Origin: Mucilaginibacter sp.
GTDB lineage: Bacteria; Bacteroidota; Bacteroidia; Sphingobacteriales; Sphingobacteriaceae
Direction: 5' to 3'
Assembly: GCF_025359345.1 (NCBI RefSeq)
Contig: NZ_JANYGQ010000015.1
Coordinates: forward strand, 124,001-188,000
Length of the DNA: 64,000 nt
Shown: positions 44,309 to 52,720 of the stretch, in pieces
How the letters are laid out: each line of letters opens with the position of its first letter
How positions within the stretch are numbered: position 1 is the first letter of the stretch
Made by a program: the position numbers and the translations under genes
The notes under the pieces: model-generated
Seen by the model: the letters and a program-made list of their open reading frames with translations, nothing else
Told to the model about the DNA's origin: nothing
The model's database searches: none

Positions 44309-45322
44309 ATGGACAAAGAAATAAAATGGCCTGAAGTAATTTTTGGAACCAGTGGCCTTGGTAATTTGTACGAGGCGGTTCCTTTTGAGCAAAAACGGGC
44401 TATTGTAAAAGCTTGCCTGCAGCATTCTGAAAAACCGGTGTGTTTTGATTCAGCAGGAAAATATGGTGCCGGCCTGGCCTTGGAAGCATTAGGCCGGTCA
44501 TTAAAGGAACTTGGTGTAAACCGGGAAGAGGTACTGATCAGTAATAAACTTGGTTGGTTACGAACAAACTTAAACACCCCGGAACCAACTTTTGAACCCG
44601 GCGTGTGGCGCGACCTGAAGCATGATGCAATACAAAAAATAAGCTATGACGGGATATTGGAATGCTACCAACAAGGAAATGAATTACTGAATGGTTACAA
44701 GGCAGAACTTGTTTCGGTACATGACCCTGATGAGTACCTGGCAAATGCAAAAGATGCCGCCGACCGTAAAGCCCGATATCTCGACATTCTTGAAGCATAT
44801 AGAGCTTTGTCCGAATTGAAAGCTTCCGGCGAAGTGAAATCAATTGGGGTGGGTTCAAAGGACTGGCGTATCATTAAACACATCACCAACGAGGTAAAGC
44901 TTGATTGGGTAATGATTGCCAATAGTATGACGATCCATAGCCATCCAAAAGCCCTGTTGGCGTATATGCAATCACTCGAATCGCAGGGAATAGCGATCAT
45001 TAACTCGGCCGTGTTTAATGGTGGCTTTTTAGTAGGTTCAGGCTATTATAATTACCTGTTGAAAGATCCTATAGCAGATAAGAGCCTGTTCGATTGGCGC
45101 GAAAAGTTTAATCGGCTATGCGCTGAGCATGGGATACAGCCGGTAGAAGCTTGCATCGTTTTTGGCAAAAGTGCGCCCGGCGTTAAATGCATCGCTCTCA
45201 ATACTACCAAAGCTGAAAAAGTTGCAGCGAACATTACATTAATGTCAAAAAAAATACCTGACGAATTTTGGACAGCCATGAAACAGGACGGACTTATCGA
45301 GCCTTCCTGTACTTTCATATAA
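44309..45322 (+). CDS. Aldo/keto reductase, probable L-fucose (D-threo-aldose) 1-dehydrogenase
   Basis: The 337 residues form an aldo/keto reductase barrel starting FGTSGLGNLYEAVPFEQK, with the catalytic Asp/Tyr region FDSAGKYGAGLALEALGRSL, Lys in ISNKLGW and His in VSVHDPDEY. This subgroup includes D-threo-aldose 1-dehydrogenases that oxidise L-fucose to the lactone. It lies 11 bases after the zinc dehydrogenase. No fucose isomerase or kinase is seen, which supports an oxidative route; the lactonase, dehydratase and aldolase steps must be elsewhere. Confidence 0.85.
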   Translation: MDKEIKWPEVIFGTSGLGNLYEAVPFEQKRAIVKACLQHSEKPVCFDSAGKYGAGLALEALGRSLKELGVNREEVLISNKLGWLRTNLNTPEPTFEPGVWRDLKHDAIQKISYDGILECYQQGNELLNGYKAELVSVHDPDEYLANAKDAADRKARYLDILEAYRALSELKASGEVKSIGVGSKDWRIIKHITNEVKLDWVMIANSMTIHSHPKALLAYMQSLESQGIAIINSAVFNGGFLVGSGYYNYLLKDPIADKSLFDWREKFNRLCAEHGIQPVEACIVFGKSAPGVKCIALNTTKAEKVAANITLMSKKIPDEFWTAMKQDGLIEPSCTFI

Positions 45323-45392
45323 AACGATATTTCAGTCACACTTATTCCAGTTCTGAAAATTGCCGCGTCGTTACCATCTGGTCAGCAATGGC

Positions 45393-47369
45393 CTAGTCAG
45401 CCATTTTCACCCGTATCACACTGAAGGAATACGGTTTGAGCCTTAATTTTACGTGATTGTCATTAAACAGTATTTCACTTTTTAGCGGGCTAACGGTTAA
45501 CGGTTTGTCCAATGAATTTACACTGGTCAGATCGTCACTTTGTAACAATGTCATCGTTCCGGTTGATCCCATTTTTATGCCGTTCACCACAAAATCAGCA
45601 CTTTGCTCCTCTTTACCGGTATTCACCATTTTGATGATCAGTTCGTGTGTATGCATATCTAAAGCTGCGGTGCCAAAACATCCGTCCTGACCGGTTACAG
45701 TTTCATTGTTCAGAGTAAGCGGGACAACGTCTGTTCCCTTATTTAACGAATATAATTGCTGTACATAATAATTTGGTGTGCCGTAGGACCGCAGGTTATC
45801 AAACCAGATAAGATCAGGCGTCCATTGCCATCCTTCAACATTAGCAAAAAGCGGCGCGTAGGAAGCCATACTTACCACGTCGGCATTGCGTTCCAAACCG
45901 GTCATAAAAGCGGCTTCGGCCATGGCACATTCCCAGTTATTTTTATTTTCAGGACTACCTGTTGAAACGCTTTGTGCTGCATATTCACCTGCAAAAATTT
46001 TTGGACCGTTACGGTCATAATTATCATAGCGCTTTACATTTTGTAAGAACCATTTAGGCGAGGCATAATAATGTTCATCTAAAATAGATGCTTTAAGTTT
46101 TCGAAAGGTTTCATTTGCAAAATTAAATATATCGCCACCCGGGAATGGCCCAAGGCTGCTAACCAATTTTATCTGCGGGTATTTTGCATGAATGGCCTTC
46201 TCAAATATCTTATACCTTTCAATATACTGTTCACCCCATTGCTCATTGCCCACTCCCAGCATCTTTAAATTAAATGGTGCCGGGTGACCAAGACCGGCGC
46301 GTTTTTTACCCCATTTTGTAAGAATCGATCCATTTGCAAACTCAATCAGGTCCAACGCGTCCTGAACATAAGGACCAAGCTGATTTACAGGCACCAGTTC
46401 GCAGGTGTTAAACTGACAGGCCATCCCGCAATTGATAATCGGCAGCGGTGACGCGCCTATGTCCTCGGCAATCTCAAAGTATTCCAGGAAACCCAGCCCA
46501 AAACTCTGGTAGTAATCGGGAGCCGGGCGATGTGCAAATTCAGTATTCCAGCGATTGATGATCATCCTGCGGTTTGCCACATCCCCGATCGTTTTTTTCC
46601 ATTGATACCGGGTATCCAGTTCACGTCCCTCAACGATACAGCCACCCGGAAAACGCAAGAACCCGGGTTTCATATCAGCTAGTTTTTGAACAAGATCGGC
46701 ACGTAAACCACCAGGGCGCTGCTTCCAGGTATCCTGCGGAAAAAGTGAGACCATATCCAAATCAATCGATCCGGCGCCTTTTAGTAAAACCTTAAGCGTG
46801 GCTTTAGGCTCTGTTTCTTTTGCCGTAAAACTGGCCGCATATTTTTTCCATTCTTTTGAAGATGGAGTAACCGAGGTGCTGCCAATAACTTCTCCCTTTG
46901 AATTGATCAATTCTATCTGCAGGCTAACGTTGCTCCCCATGGCCTGTTTCGCTAAAACAGAAAAATTATATTGATCATCTTTTTTAATACCCATCCCATG
47001 AAAGCCTTCGTTACTTAAACCATAACCCTTAACTGACTTGGATGTTACATGTATAAATTTGGGATTATCGGGATTGACTGCCCCCCTGTTTAATATGAGG
47101 ATACTTCCATTGGCGCCACCCTCTTTTAACTCGTTCCAACCCATTAAAGGTTCTTTGAATTCAAACGAGCGGTTTTTTACCAACTCCGCATATACCCCAC
47201 CGTCAGCACCCATATTAATATCTTCAAAAAATATCCCGTACATAGTTGGCTGCACATGGGCTTTTATCTTACCTGCTTCAATGGTATAAACTTTTTCTGC
47301 ACTGTTTGACTGGCTGTACGCCGGCAAATAAAACACAGCTGTGCAGAGTGCTAAAATGTATTTTTTCAC
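45393..47369 (-). CDS. Alpha-L-arabinofuranosidase, GH51
   Basis: The 658-residue protein begins with GTG (47369) and a signal peptide (KKYILALCTAVFYLPAYSQS). A carbohydrate-binding-like beta domain is followed by the GH51 barrel with MLGVGNEQWGEQY (acid/base Glu) and ILDEHYYASPKWF (nucleophile Glu), then a C-terminal beta-sandwich. It releases arabinose from arabinan or arabinoxylan side chains. It lies downstream of the truncated SusD gene on the same strand and converges with the fucose operon. Confidence 0.92.
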   Translation of the reverse strand: MKKYILALCTAVFYLPAYSQSNSAEKVYTIEAGKIKAHVQPTMYGIFFEDINMGADGGVYAELVKNRSFEFKEPLMGWNELKEGGANGSILILNRGAVNPDNPKFIHVTSKSVKGYGLSNEGFHGMGIKKDDQYNFSVLAKQAMGSNVSLQIELINSKGEVIGSTSVTPSSKEWKKYAASFTAKETEPKATLKVLLKGAGSIDLDMVSLFPQDTWKQRPGGLRADLVQKLADMKPGFLRFPGGCIVEGRELDTRYQWKKTIGDVANRRMIINRWNTEFAHRPAPDYYQSFGLGFLEYFEIAEDIGASPLPIINCGMACQFNTCELVPVNQLGPYVQDALDLIEFANGSILTKWGKKRAGLGHPAPFNLKMLGVGNEQWGEQYIERYKIFEKAIHAKYPQIKLVSSLGPFPGGDIFNFANETFRKLKASILDEHYYASPKWFLQNVKRYDNYDRNGPKIFAGEYAAQSVSTGSPENKNNWECAMAEAAFMTGLERNADVVSMASYAPLFANVEGWQWTPDLIWFDNLRSYGTPNYYVQQLYSLNKGTDVVPLTLNNETVTGQDGCFGTAALDMHTHELIIKMVNTGKEEQSADFVVNGIKMGSTGTMTLLQSDDLTSVNSLDKPLTVSPLKSEILFNDNHVKLRLKPYSFSVIRVKMAD

Positions 47370-47865
47370 GATGATAAATTTCAGTTAGTTGTTTGTTTCA
47401 GACTACTTCTTCAAAAAGTTCATCAATAGTATTGGTATTAATAACTGGAAAAAGTAGTTATGCAGCTTATAATAATTCAGACACCTACAACGTCTAATTA
47501 AAACCTAAGTAAAACAAAAATATTTTAATTGTGAAATAAACACTTAAAATAAAATTCAAATAATGAAAAAATGTGAAATCCGGTTCATTGCCCCGGAGGT
47601 CTGCTTATTAGATGAAACAGATTTAAAAAAGTCTTATACCTATCATGTTGTATTATTCCTATCCCTAATTTTGAGTACTCATTAGGCATTACTTTTTCAA
47701 CACATCTCAAATGGTGAAAGGATGGTTTTCACCGGTTTCCTGGTTTTTTAAATGGGGAATCTAAAAATCCAGTTAATGGTTATGGTCAGGCAGTGCGTTA
47801 AAATAAAAATGAATCACAAAGAGTCTGCAACATTCACTATTGCAGACTCTTTATCAATTATAATA
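47370..47865. other. 496-base AT-rich gap between SusD remnant and GH51
   Basis: It holds the SusD terminator (listed separately) and, on the plus strand, a 40-codon open frame at 47563-47685 with a hydrophobic C-terminus. I do not regard that frame as a supported gene. No Bacteroidetes-type promoter with both elements was found before the GH51 start. Confidence 0.4.
47818..47852 (-). terminator. Terminator after the SusD remnant
   Basis: A 13-bp perfect stem (AAAGAGTCTGCAA/TTGCAGACTCTTT) with a 9-base loop lies 14 bases after the SusD stop. It ends in TTT and is the strongest hairpin in the window. Confidence 0.8.
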
Positions 47866-49341
47866 CTAGTTCCAATCACCCGAAATATCTTTAGCAACTG
47901 CAGAATTTGCATTCCTCTCGGATAAAGGTATAGGGAGCAGTACATTTTTATCTTGAAACGGCTGGGTGCCGTCTTCAATTTGCCTTTCGGCATTTATTGT
48001 TTGCTTCGCTATGCCCCAACGTATTAAGTCAAAATAACGGCTTTGTTCACCGGTTAGTTCTAACTGTCTTTCACGCATCAGGATGGTAATGGCATTTGCC
48101 TGGCTGCCAAGGGAGGGATAAAGCGGAGCATTGACGCTTGGCCTGCTGCGCACCTGGTTAATTAAAGCCAATGGCTGAGCGCCGGTATTACCCTGCTGTA
48201 TATAGCTTTCTGCCAGCATAAGCAATACATCAGCATAGCGTATTACCTGGCCGTTTATACCACTTTGCGGTCCACCGAAAGAGGCTTGTTTGTTGTAGTA
48301 TTCATATTTAAGCCACTCGTACCCTTTTGAGGCGAAAGGAAAAGCTATAGGCGGCGCTCCAGGGGTACATAGCTGGCAATATTGTGTTTGCCCGCCACTT
48401 GCAGCATCGCCATAAAAGGTAAAGGCTGCACGGGGGTCTACATAATTTGCGGACGGATTTTGTGGGTTAGGATAGGTGAAAGCTTTAACAGCAGTTGTAG
48501 TTATATGTACATTGTTCCAATCATTCCAGCCGTATTCCTGTGCACGGTCTGAGTGTGTTGCTTTGCCACCCCAGGTTTCCTGGCCGCCAAAAACGTAATA
48601 TTGGTTACCTATACCCCAATCTGTCCATTTCTGATTCATCACCTGGAAAATAGTTTCAGGATTCGCAGCAGCATCATCCTGCTTCGGATCATCAAAAAGA
48701 TCATTGTAAACCGGCGCCAGCGAATAACCGAAAGATGTCTGGGTTAACTTAGTAAGTTCGGTTTGTGCCTGGCTCCATTTTTTCTCATATAAATATGATT
48801 TACCCAAAAGCGCCACTGCGGCACCTTGTGTTGCCCGTCCATAATGGTCAGAGGAATAGGAAACAGGAAGGCCTGCTTCAGCATCTGTCAAATCCTTTTC
48901 AATAAACGCCCATATGTCGACAACCGACGCTCTCGGCGCGTTAATATCTGCAGGTGTTGGCAGCGTTATATAGTGGGTGCGGAGTGGTACCCGGCCGTAC
49001 AAATTAACTAATTGAAAATAAGCATAAGCCCGCAGAAATTTGGCCTCGGCAATATATTGCGTTTGGTCCGTTGCCTCTGTAGGTTTAAGCGGATCAGGTT
49101 TCCATACCTGCGCACGATCAATAACCACATTGGCGCGCGCTATTATCTGGTATAATGCTGACCATATTTGATTCGCCTGATTCTGGTCGGTGCCAAAATT
49201 ATACTGTGCCAATTGCAGCAAATCACCTACGAGGGGCTGATTGTTTTTGGCATCATAGCCAAGCAGATCAAAAGTAAAATACCATTCGCGTGTCCACAAG
49301 CCAGTGTGCAGCAAACCTGCGTAAGTGGCTACAACCGTCGT
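47866..49341 (-). pseudogene. SusD/RagB-type nutrient-binding lipoprotein, N-terminus missing
   Basis: About 490 residues match the SusD family: TPR-like helices (LRAYAYFQLVNLYGRVPLRT), the central MNQKWTDWGIG region, and the conserved end LINQVRSRP...MRERQLELTGEQSRYFDLIRWG. The frame has no usable start. Homology begins at about TTVVATYAGLLHTGLW, just after an in-frame TAG at 49342-49344, and the signal peptide, lipobox and first helices are absent. No SusC gene is upstream. The break coincides with a GAPDH fragment on the other strand, so the gene was cut by rearrangement or the assembly is chimeric. Confidence 0.85.
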
Positions 49342-49678
49342 CTATGGCGTAAACTCGGCAGACGGACATACCAGTATATTCAGCTGCGGCAGTTGTACGA
49401 CCAATAACATTGGACCAATAGTAGAGATACTGGAAAGAAGGCTGGGCATAAATAAAGCCGTACTCAACACCACGCACGCATATACCGCGTCACAAACGCT
49501 GGTGGACTCCCCTTCAAAAAAAGAGCCAAGGATGGGCCGTGCGGCGGGGGTAAACCTGGCACCTGCAGCCACTGGGGCCGCGGTAGCAGTAACAAAAGTG
49601 CTTCCGAAATTTCACGGGAAATTTGATGGGATCGCTGTTCGCACACCTGTACCCGTTGGATCCATATCGCAACGTTAA
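49325..49678 (+). pseudogene. Glyceraldehyde-3-phosphate dehydrogenase fragment
   Basis: The frame reads a central GAPDH segment of about 115 residues. It includes VVYGVN, the catalytic-Cys motif SCTTNNIGPIVEIL, HAYTASQTLVDSPSK, GRAAGVNLAPAATGAA and KFDGIAVRTPVPVGS. It has no N-terminal Rossmann domain and stops (SQR, TAA) where the catalytic domain should continue. A stop codon lies directly before the first codon. The fragment overlaps the broken end of the SusD gene on the opposite strand. Its source gene is not in the window. Confidence 0.85.
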
Positions 49679-49749
49679 TTCTAAAAAAATACGAAACAGG
49701 TCATTAAATTAACCATTACAAGCCCATATATAACTTAAACAACTTAACC

Positions 49750-50649
49750 ATGCTAAACCAATCTGTATTCACGCTCGTAAACCCGCAAAATAGCAAACTC
49801 GCCCTAAGGTATTTTACAATCGAGGATGACTGTTTTTTTAAGGGGGTACAACGTAACGATTTCTTTTCCCTGATCTGGATCGTAAAGGGTAAAGGCACCG
49901 TCGATACCAACTTTGACAACAATGAGTTCGGCGATAATACCTTTTTTGCCTTCGCGCCTTATCAGCCGTTCTCTTTTACTTTTGATGAGAAAATAACGGG
50001 GTTCGCCCTTTACTTCCATCCCGATTTCTTTTGCATTTATAAACATGATAAAGAAGTTGAGTCAAATGGGGTTTTGTTCAACAATGTTTACAGCCAGCCC
50101 TTTGTAAGCATAAGCGACGATCTGACAAATACCCTGACCATGCTGTTCGATCAGGTTAAAGAAGAAATGCAAAATTCGGCCATGGCACAACATGACGTAC
50201 TTGTTTCCTATTTGAAGATTATCCTCATCACTGCATCACGCTTAAAGTTAAAGCAGACAGTTCAACCTATTGAAACAGGGAAGGCAAATAAGGACCTCTT
50301 TATACTTCAAAAATTAAAGAACGCTATTGAAGAAAATTTCAAAATAAAACACTCGCCGAGTGATTACACCAAACTGCTAAATATCTCTGCCAAAACGCTT
50401 GCAAGTATCGCAAAGTCGAACTTTAACAGACCCGTCTCTAATTTGATCAATGAACGGATCATTATTGAAGCAAAAAGGGAGCTGTACATTACCGATAAGG
50501 CCGTAAAATTAATTGCCTACGAGCTCGGGTATAAGGACGAATATTATTTCAGCAGGTTTTTTAAGATCAACACGAGCGTTTCACCGCAATACTATCGGGA
50601 TACGATAGGATTTGCCAAAGGGGTACAGCCGCAGCCGTCCCTTAACTGA
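49750..50649 (+). CDS. AraC-family transcription regulator
   Basis: The 299 residues have an N-terminal cupin half (FFSLIWIVKGKGTVDTNF, FFAFAPYQPFSF) and a C-terminal double helix-turn-helix (YTKLLNISAKTLASIAKSNF; VKLIAYELGYKDEYYFSRFF). It starts 70 bases after the GAPDH fragment. The target is unclear: the next genes encode an ECF sigma unit, and the previous operon is broken. It may be the surviving regulator of a lost sugar locus. Confidence 0.88.
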   Translation: MLNQSVFTLVNPQNSKLALRYFTIEDDCFFKGVQRNDFFSLIWIVKGKGTVDTNFDNNEFGDNTFFAFAPYQPFSFTFDEKITGFALYFHPDFFCIYKHDKEVESNGVLFNNVYSQPFVSISDDLTNTLTMLFDQVKEEMQNSAMAQHDVLVSYLKIILITASRLKLKQTVQPIETGKANKDLFILQKLKNAIEENFKIKHSPSDYTKLLNISAKTLASIAKSNFNRPVSNLINERIIIEAKRELYITDKAVKLIAYELGYKDEYYFSRFFKINTSVSPQYYRDTIGFAKGVQPQPSLN

Positions 50650-50728
50650 GTACCGGTAGGTTTCCTGATCATATCAGGGTCACGAAATTAACCGGCTGGA
50701 TTTTTATCAATATTTAATAAAGAAAGGT

Positions 50729-51328
50729 ATGCAAAACTTAGAGACCATCAGTACCCCAATCAGTAATAGATGTAGCCTTGAGCCTCAATATTGGGTTGAG
50801 CGACATGCGGACTTTATGTACAATTATGCCCTTATCAGGATTAATGATAGTGATCTGGCACAGGACCTTGTGCAGGAAACATTCCTTGCGGCGCTGGAGC
50901 GGACCAGTACTTTCGAGGGGAGAAGCTCGGAAAGGACCTGGCTTGTCTCCATCCTGAAAAATAAGATCTTCGACGTTTACAGAAAGAGGTCCTCAGGCCT
51001 TACTATCCGGATGCCCGCAAAAACGCCATCGGAGGTAGAGGACTTCTTTAATCCGGACGATGGGCGCTGGAATAAGACAGATCAACCGGTCTATATGAGT
51101 TTTGAAGAAAATGACCCGCTTAGAGAAAAGGAATTCAACCAGGTCTTGGAAAAATGCATGCTGAAACTGCCGGAGCTTTGGCTGGCTGTTTTCCGGATGA
51201 AACATATAGATGACCAGTCTACCCAGATCATTTGCAATGAACTGAGGGTTACGCCTTCAAACTATTGGGTTATCATTCACCGGGCTAAACTTAATCTTCG
51301 CGCCTGCCTTCAAAAAAACTGGAATTAA
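50729..51328 (+). CDS. ECF-type RNA polymerase sigma factor
   Basis: The 199-residue protein has sigma region 2 (FMYNYALIRINDSDLAQDLV, QETFLAALE...RTWLVSILKNKIFDVYRK) and region 4 (LPELWLAVFRMKHIDDQSTQ, VTPSNYWVIIHRAKLNLR). The TPSNYWVI.HRAK form is usual for one Bacteroidetes ECF group. The gene is 12 bases before the zinc-finger protein, probably its anti-sigma partner. Confidence 0.92.
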   Translation: MQNLETISTPISNRCSLEPQYWVERHADFMYNYALIRINDSDLAQDLVQETFLAALERTSTFEGRSSERTWLVSILKNKIFDVYRKRSSGLTIRMPAKTPSEVEDFFNPDDGRWNKTDQPVYMSFEENDPLREKEFNQVLEKCMLKLPELWLAVFRMKHIDDQSTQIICNELRVTPSNYWVIIHRAKLNLRACLQKNWN

Positions 51329-51340
51329 TGCAAACCGTAT

Positions 51341-51610
51341 ATGGGCGTAAAGATCAGTAACAGGTGCGAAAAAATAACACTATTGTTAGAAAAAGGTCGA
51401 TTTGCAAAAATAACGTATAACGAAAAATTGGCTCTGGGAATTCATTTGATCCAGTGCCGGGCTTGCAGGCAATATCAAAAAGACAGCCGCTATCTTAATA
51501 AAGCGATGGCACAATGTTTTAAAACATCAAAAATTAAACCGGCAAAACTAAATACCATTTTTAAAGACAGCTTAGCGGAACAAATCAGATCAAGATCAGG
51601 AAATCAATAA
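51341..51610 (+). CDS. Anti-sigma-like zinc-finger protein
   Basis: This 89-residue protein has GIHLIQCRACRQYQKDS, the His-x3-Cys-x2-Cys motif of zinc-binding anti-sigma domains, after a helix of the ALGIHL type. It lacks a membrane helix, as is common for the soluble Bacteroidetes form. It follows the ECF gene by 12 bases. The zinc site suggests redox or metal release of the sigma factor, which is inference. Confidence 0.75.
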   Translation: MGVKISNRCEKITLLLEKGRFAKITYNEKLALGIHLIQCRACRQYQKDSRYLNKAMAQCFKTSKIKPAKLNTIFKDSLAEQIRSRSGNQ

Positions 51611-51674
51611 AAAACAAGCACAAAGGCAGGCGGTAATTTAAACGGGTAAAAGCATTCATTAAATCAGCATCAGG

Positions 51675-51806
51675 ATGAAAAATATCACAAAAACGATCAC
51701 CCGAATCAAGGAAAAAGAAGATGTTTCTTTTGTTGTTTTTATCAGCCTTATAGTCGGCGACGTCTTGCTTCATTTTTTTTTATTTATTACCAATTCTAAT
51801 TTTTAG
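51675..51806 (+). CDS. Small membrane protein, 43 residues
   Basis: The frame from ATG 51675 to TAG 51806 encodes a charged N-terminus (KNITKTITRIKEKED) and one hydrophobic helix (VSFVVFISLIVGDVLLHFFL). It follows the anti-sigma-like gene by 64 bases on the same strand and may belong to that unit. It is too short for a family call. A chance frame is possible, but the charge and helix layout is that of real small membrane proteins. Confidence 0.45.
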   Translation: MKNITKTITRIKEKEDVSFVVFISLIVGDVLLHFFLFITNSNF

Positions 51807-51809
51807 GCG

Positions 51810-51998
51810 ATGTTGCACCAACAAAATAAAACCGACATTATAGGTCCGCATACTATTAAACAAGGTACGCTGACTTTAAGCAATAATTACACGCTGACTT
51901 ACACCGGTGCTAATTTGACTATCGGCACAAAGGCTATCAGTACTGGTTCTGGACTTATAATCTGCAGAATACCTCGCTATTTGACGAGACTGGTGTGA
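51810..51998 (+). pseudogene. Remnant of an MBG-repeat secreted protein
   Basis: The segment IKQGTLTLSNNYTLTYTGAN with the following LTI is a typical piece of an MBG_2 repeat from large secreted adhesin-like proteins. Only one partial repeat remains, without signal peptide, and the frame ends in unrelated residues. The stop TGA overlaps the ATG of the next gene (TGATG), so the remnant may now serve as a leader for it. Confidence 0.55.
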
Positions 51999-52720
51999 TG
52001 AATGAACTTCATTTTCGCAAAGAGTTGCTCCGGATCGTTTTTATCAATATCTTTTTTGGTCACGACCATAACCAAATGAAATGCCCTTTGCCGGAGCTTT
52101 ATACTTTTTGGGACCGGCACTACAAAGAGATTCGAAACGCCGTGCTGGAATTGCTGGATTTTATGGGCAGGATCAATCTTGCGGGCGACTTAATGACCTA
52201 TGTGAACCAGCAACTGGATACTTCACTCAAAAAAACTGTTGGGCACCTGGTTGTGTCGGAAAAAGATATTGATTTGGGAGACCATTTCATTAAGCAAATC
52301 TCCACACGCTATCATGGCGAGTACAATCCTTCGGGGCTTGCTGCAAGATTGACCACCAAAATTCGACTTTTCGGAATTCTTGATAATGCTGATCCGGACG
52401 ATTTAATCTCGAAAGATTCTGTGATCTACATGCAGTGGTTTATGCACCACTCCCTGAAAGTCATTTATAAGGAGAATAGCAAAATCGTTGTGCTCCGGCG
52501 CAACTGGCGGGATGGTCAGCCTTTAAAAACTTTTTTGCAGCAGGAATCTGCCGGCTATCTGTATTCCGTTGATCAAACCGGGGGCCTATTCTTCGACGAT
52601 CCGAACTCTCAAATGAAATATTTCCAGCTAAGTTGCGCAATCATTACGCAAATCTGGGACTTTGCTCAACGCAGAAAAAAAATCTTCATTCTTAAAAACC
52701 TGGCGGGCAATGAAAAGTAA
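51998..52720 (+). CDS. Unrecognised 240-residue protein paired with metallophosphoesterase
   Basis: I start at ATG 51998; the in-frame GTG just before is less likely. The protein is rich in aromatic and charged residues (MKCPLPELYTFWDRHYKEIR; SVIYMQWFMHHSLKVIYKEN), has no signal peptide or membrane helix, and looks alpha-helical at the N-terminus and mixed later. I recognise no family. Its end overlaps the metallophosphoesterase start by 11 bases, so the two proteins are almost certainly made together and may form a complex. Confidence 0.7.
   Translation: MNELHFRKELLRIVFINIFFGHDHNQMKCPLPELYTFWDRHYKEIRNAVLELLDFMGRINLAGDLMTYVNQQLDTSLKKTVGHLVVSEKDIDLGDHFIKQISTRYHGEYNPSGLAARLTTKIRLFGILDNADPDDLISKDSVIYMQWFMHHSLKVIYKENSKIVVLRRNWRDGQPLKTFLQQESAGYLYSVDQTGGLFFDDPNSQMKYFQLSCAIITQIWDFAQRRKKIFILKNLAGNEK

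Noticed and set aside
47563..47685. 40-codon plus-strand frame in the SusD-GH51 gap
   Set aside because: No promoter, no neighbour on that strand and no recognisable family.
49342..49572. Minus-strand open frame in the GAPDH fragment
   Set aside because: It is the opposite-strand shadow of the recognisable GAPDH segment. It is in frame with SusD but does not resemble a SusD N-terminus.
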